A DNA stretch of 64,000 nt from Comamonadaceae bacterium 2PF (GTDB lineage Bacteria > Pseudomonadota > Gammaproteobacteria > Burkholderiales > Burkholderiaceae_C). The DNA lies in the NCBI GenBank assembly GCA_005502875.1, contig SCMV01000004.1, positions 62,001-126,000 on the forward strand, in the 5' to 3' direction. The translations under genes were made by a program, and so were the position numbers. The notes below the pieces were generated by a model. That model made no database searches. It was not told where the DNA came from and saw only the letters and a program-made list of their open reading frames with translations. Below are positions 63,870 through 64,000 of this stretch, one piece after another (position 1 is the stretch's first letter; the number at the start of each line of letters is the position of its first letter).

Positions 63870-64000
63870 ATGTTTGATTTTTCTTTCCACGATGCCCTCG
63901 TCCAATGGGGCATCGATGGTTTGGTGAGTGCCTCGTGGTGGCAAGTTGTTCTCTACACACTGCTTCTCACGCACATCACCATTGCTTCGGTGACCATCTT
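63870..64000 (+). CDS. Fatty acid desaturase, N-terminal start (3' end outside the window)
   Basis: The first 43 codons read as MFDFSFHDALVQWGIDGLVS, then ASWWQVVLYTLLLTHITIAS, then VTI. The SWWQ-(V/I)-VL-x-T-x2-LTHITIAxVTI pattern is the start of the acyl-CoA/acyl-lipid delta-9 desaturases of betaproteobacteria, in which the first His-box would follow right after the window edge. The assignment rests on this short N-terminus only. Confidence 0.6.
   Translation, partial: MFDFSFHDALVQWGIDGLVSASWWQVVLYTLLLTHITIASVTI

Noticed and set aside
1-64000. tRNA or rRNA genes, insertion sequences, prophage genes, CRISPR arrays
   Set aside because: No gap is long enough to hide an rRNA gene, no tRNA-like cloverleaf or CCA end stood out in the gaps, and no transposase, integrase or regularly spaced repeat was seen.

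Overview
The window looks like a chromosomal core region of a high-GC betaproteobacterium of the order Burkholderiales (Comamonadaceae / Sphaerotilaceae type). The reasons are the porins ending in aromatic-Phe, the lptM-lysA/cyaY and thiD-hemL/rubredoxin arrangements, the very long DUF3683-type FAD/Fe-S oxidoreductase, and an Hpt-rich ChpA. I see no rRNA or tRNA gene, insertion sequence, prophage or CRISPR array. Genus-level placement cannot be made from this sequence alone.

Layout. 1-2.3 kb: the 3' end of one porin gene, then a complete paralogue, each closed by a rho-independent terminator. 2.3-6.6 kb: lptM-lysA (minus), the divergent frataxin gene cyaY, and convergent mrcA (PBP1A). 6.8-12.6 kb: the type IV pilus assembly operon pilMNOPQ coupled to aroK. 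12.6-18.7 kb: valS (minus); a uspA / beta-CASP nuclease pair behind an FNR-like site; a secreted CE1/LpqC-type esterase. 18.7-26.8 kb: UvrD-type helicase, Dps, a glycosyltransferase plus lipid-linked sugar flippase, and a NarX/NarL-like two-component pair. 27.0-32.7 kb: a chemotaxis cluster (CheZ-like small protein, cheY, cheA, cheW, secreted Cache protein, MCP) with two sigma-28-like promoters. 32.8-39.0 kb: PF10118-type hydrolase and divergent TetR regulator sharing an operator-like palindrome, a HIT protein, and the giant FAD/Fe-S oxidoreductase. 39.1-43.6 kb: glycerophosphodiesterase, then mpl, hemL and a ThiD-like kinase (one minus operon). 43.7-55.3 kb: rubredoxin, then the twitching-motility chemosensory operon pilG-pilH-pilI-pilJ-chpA and a GGDEF diguanylate cyclase. 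55.4-56.9 kb: photolyase. 56.9-61.7 kb: the tightly overlapping operon yqgE-ruvX-pyrR-pyrB-pyrC'-plsC, in which pyrC' has lost its metal ligands. 61.8-64 kb: a third porin with a short phosphate-binding-like protein, and the start of a fatty acid desaturase.

The strongest theme is surface motility. The window holds the type IV pilus secretin/alignment complex, its dedicated ChpA-type sensory pathway, a c-di-GMP synthase, and a second CheA pathway whose promoters resemble flagellar (FliA) promoters. The items I consider most worth checking are the CheZ-like DxxxQ protein with its sigma-28-like promoter, the degenerate dihydroorotase fused into the pyr operon, the FNR-like box ahead of uspA / beta-CASP, the TetR operator, and the recurrent pattern of -10 boxes placed 5-8 bases from the start codon, which suggests leaderless mRNAs.

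Many long open frames antisense to these genes are by-products of the GC-rich codon usage and were left out.
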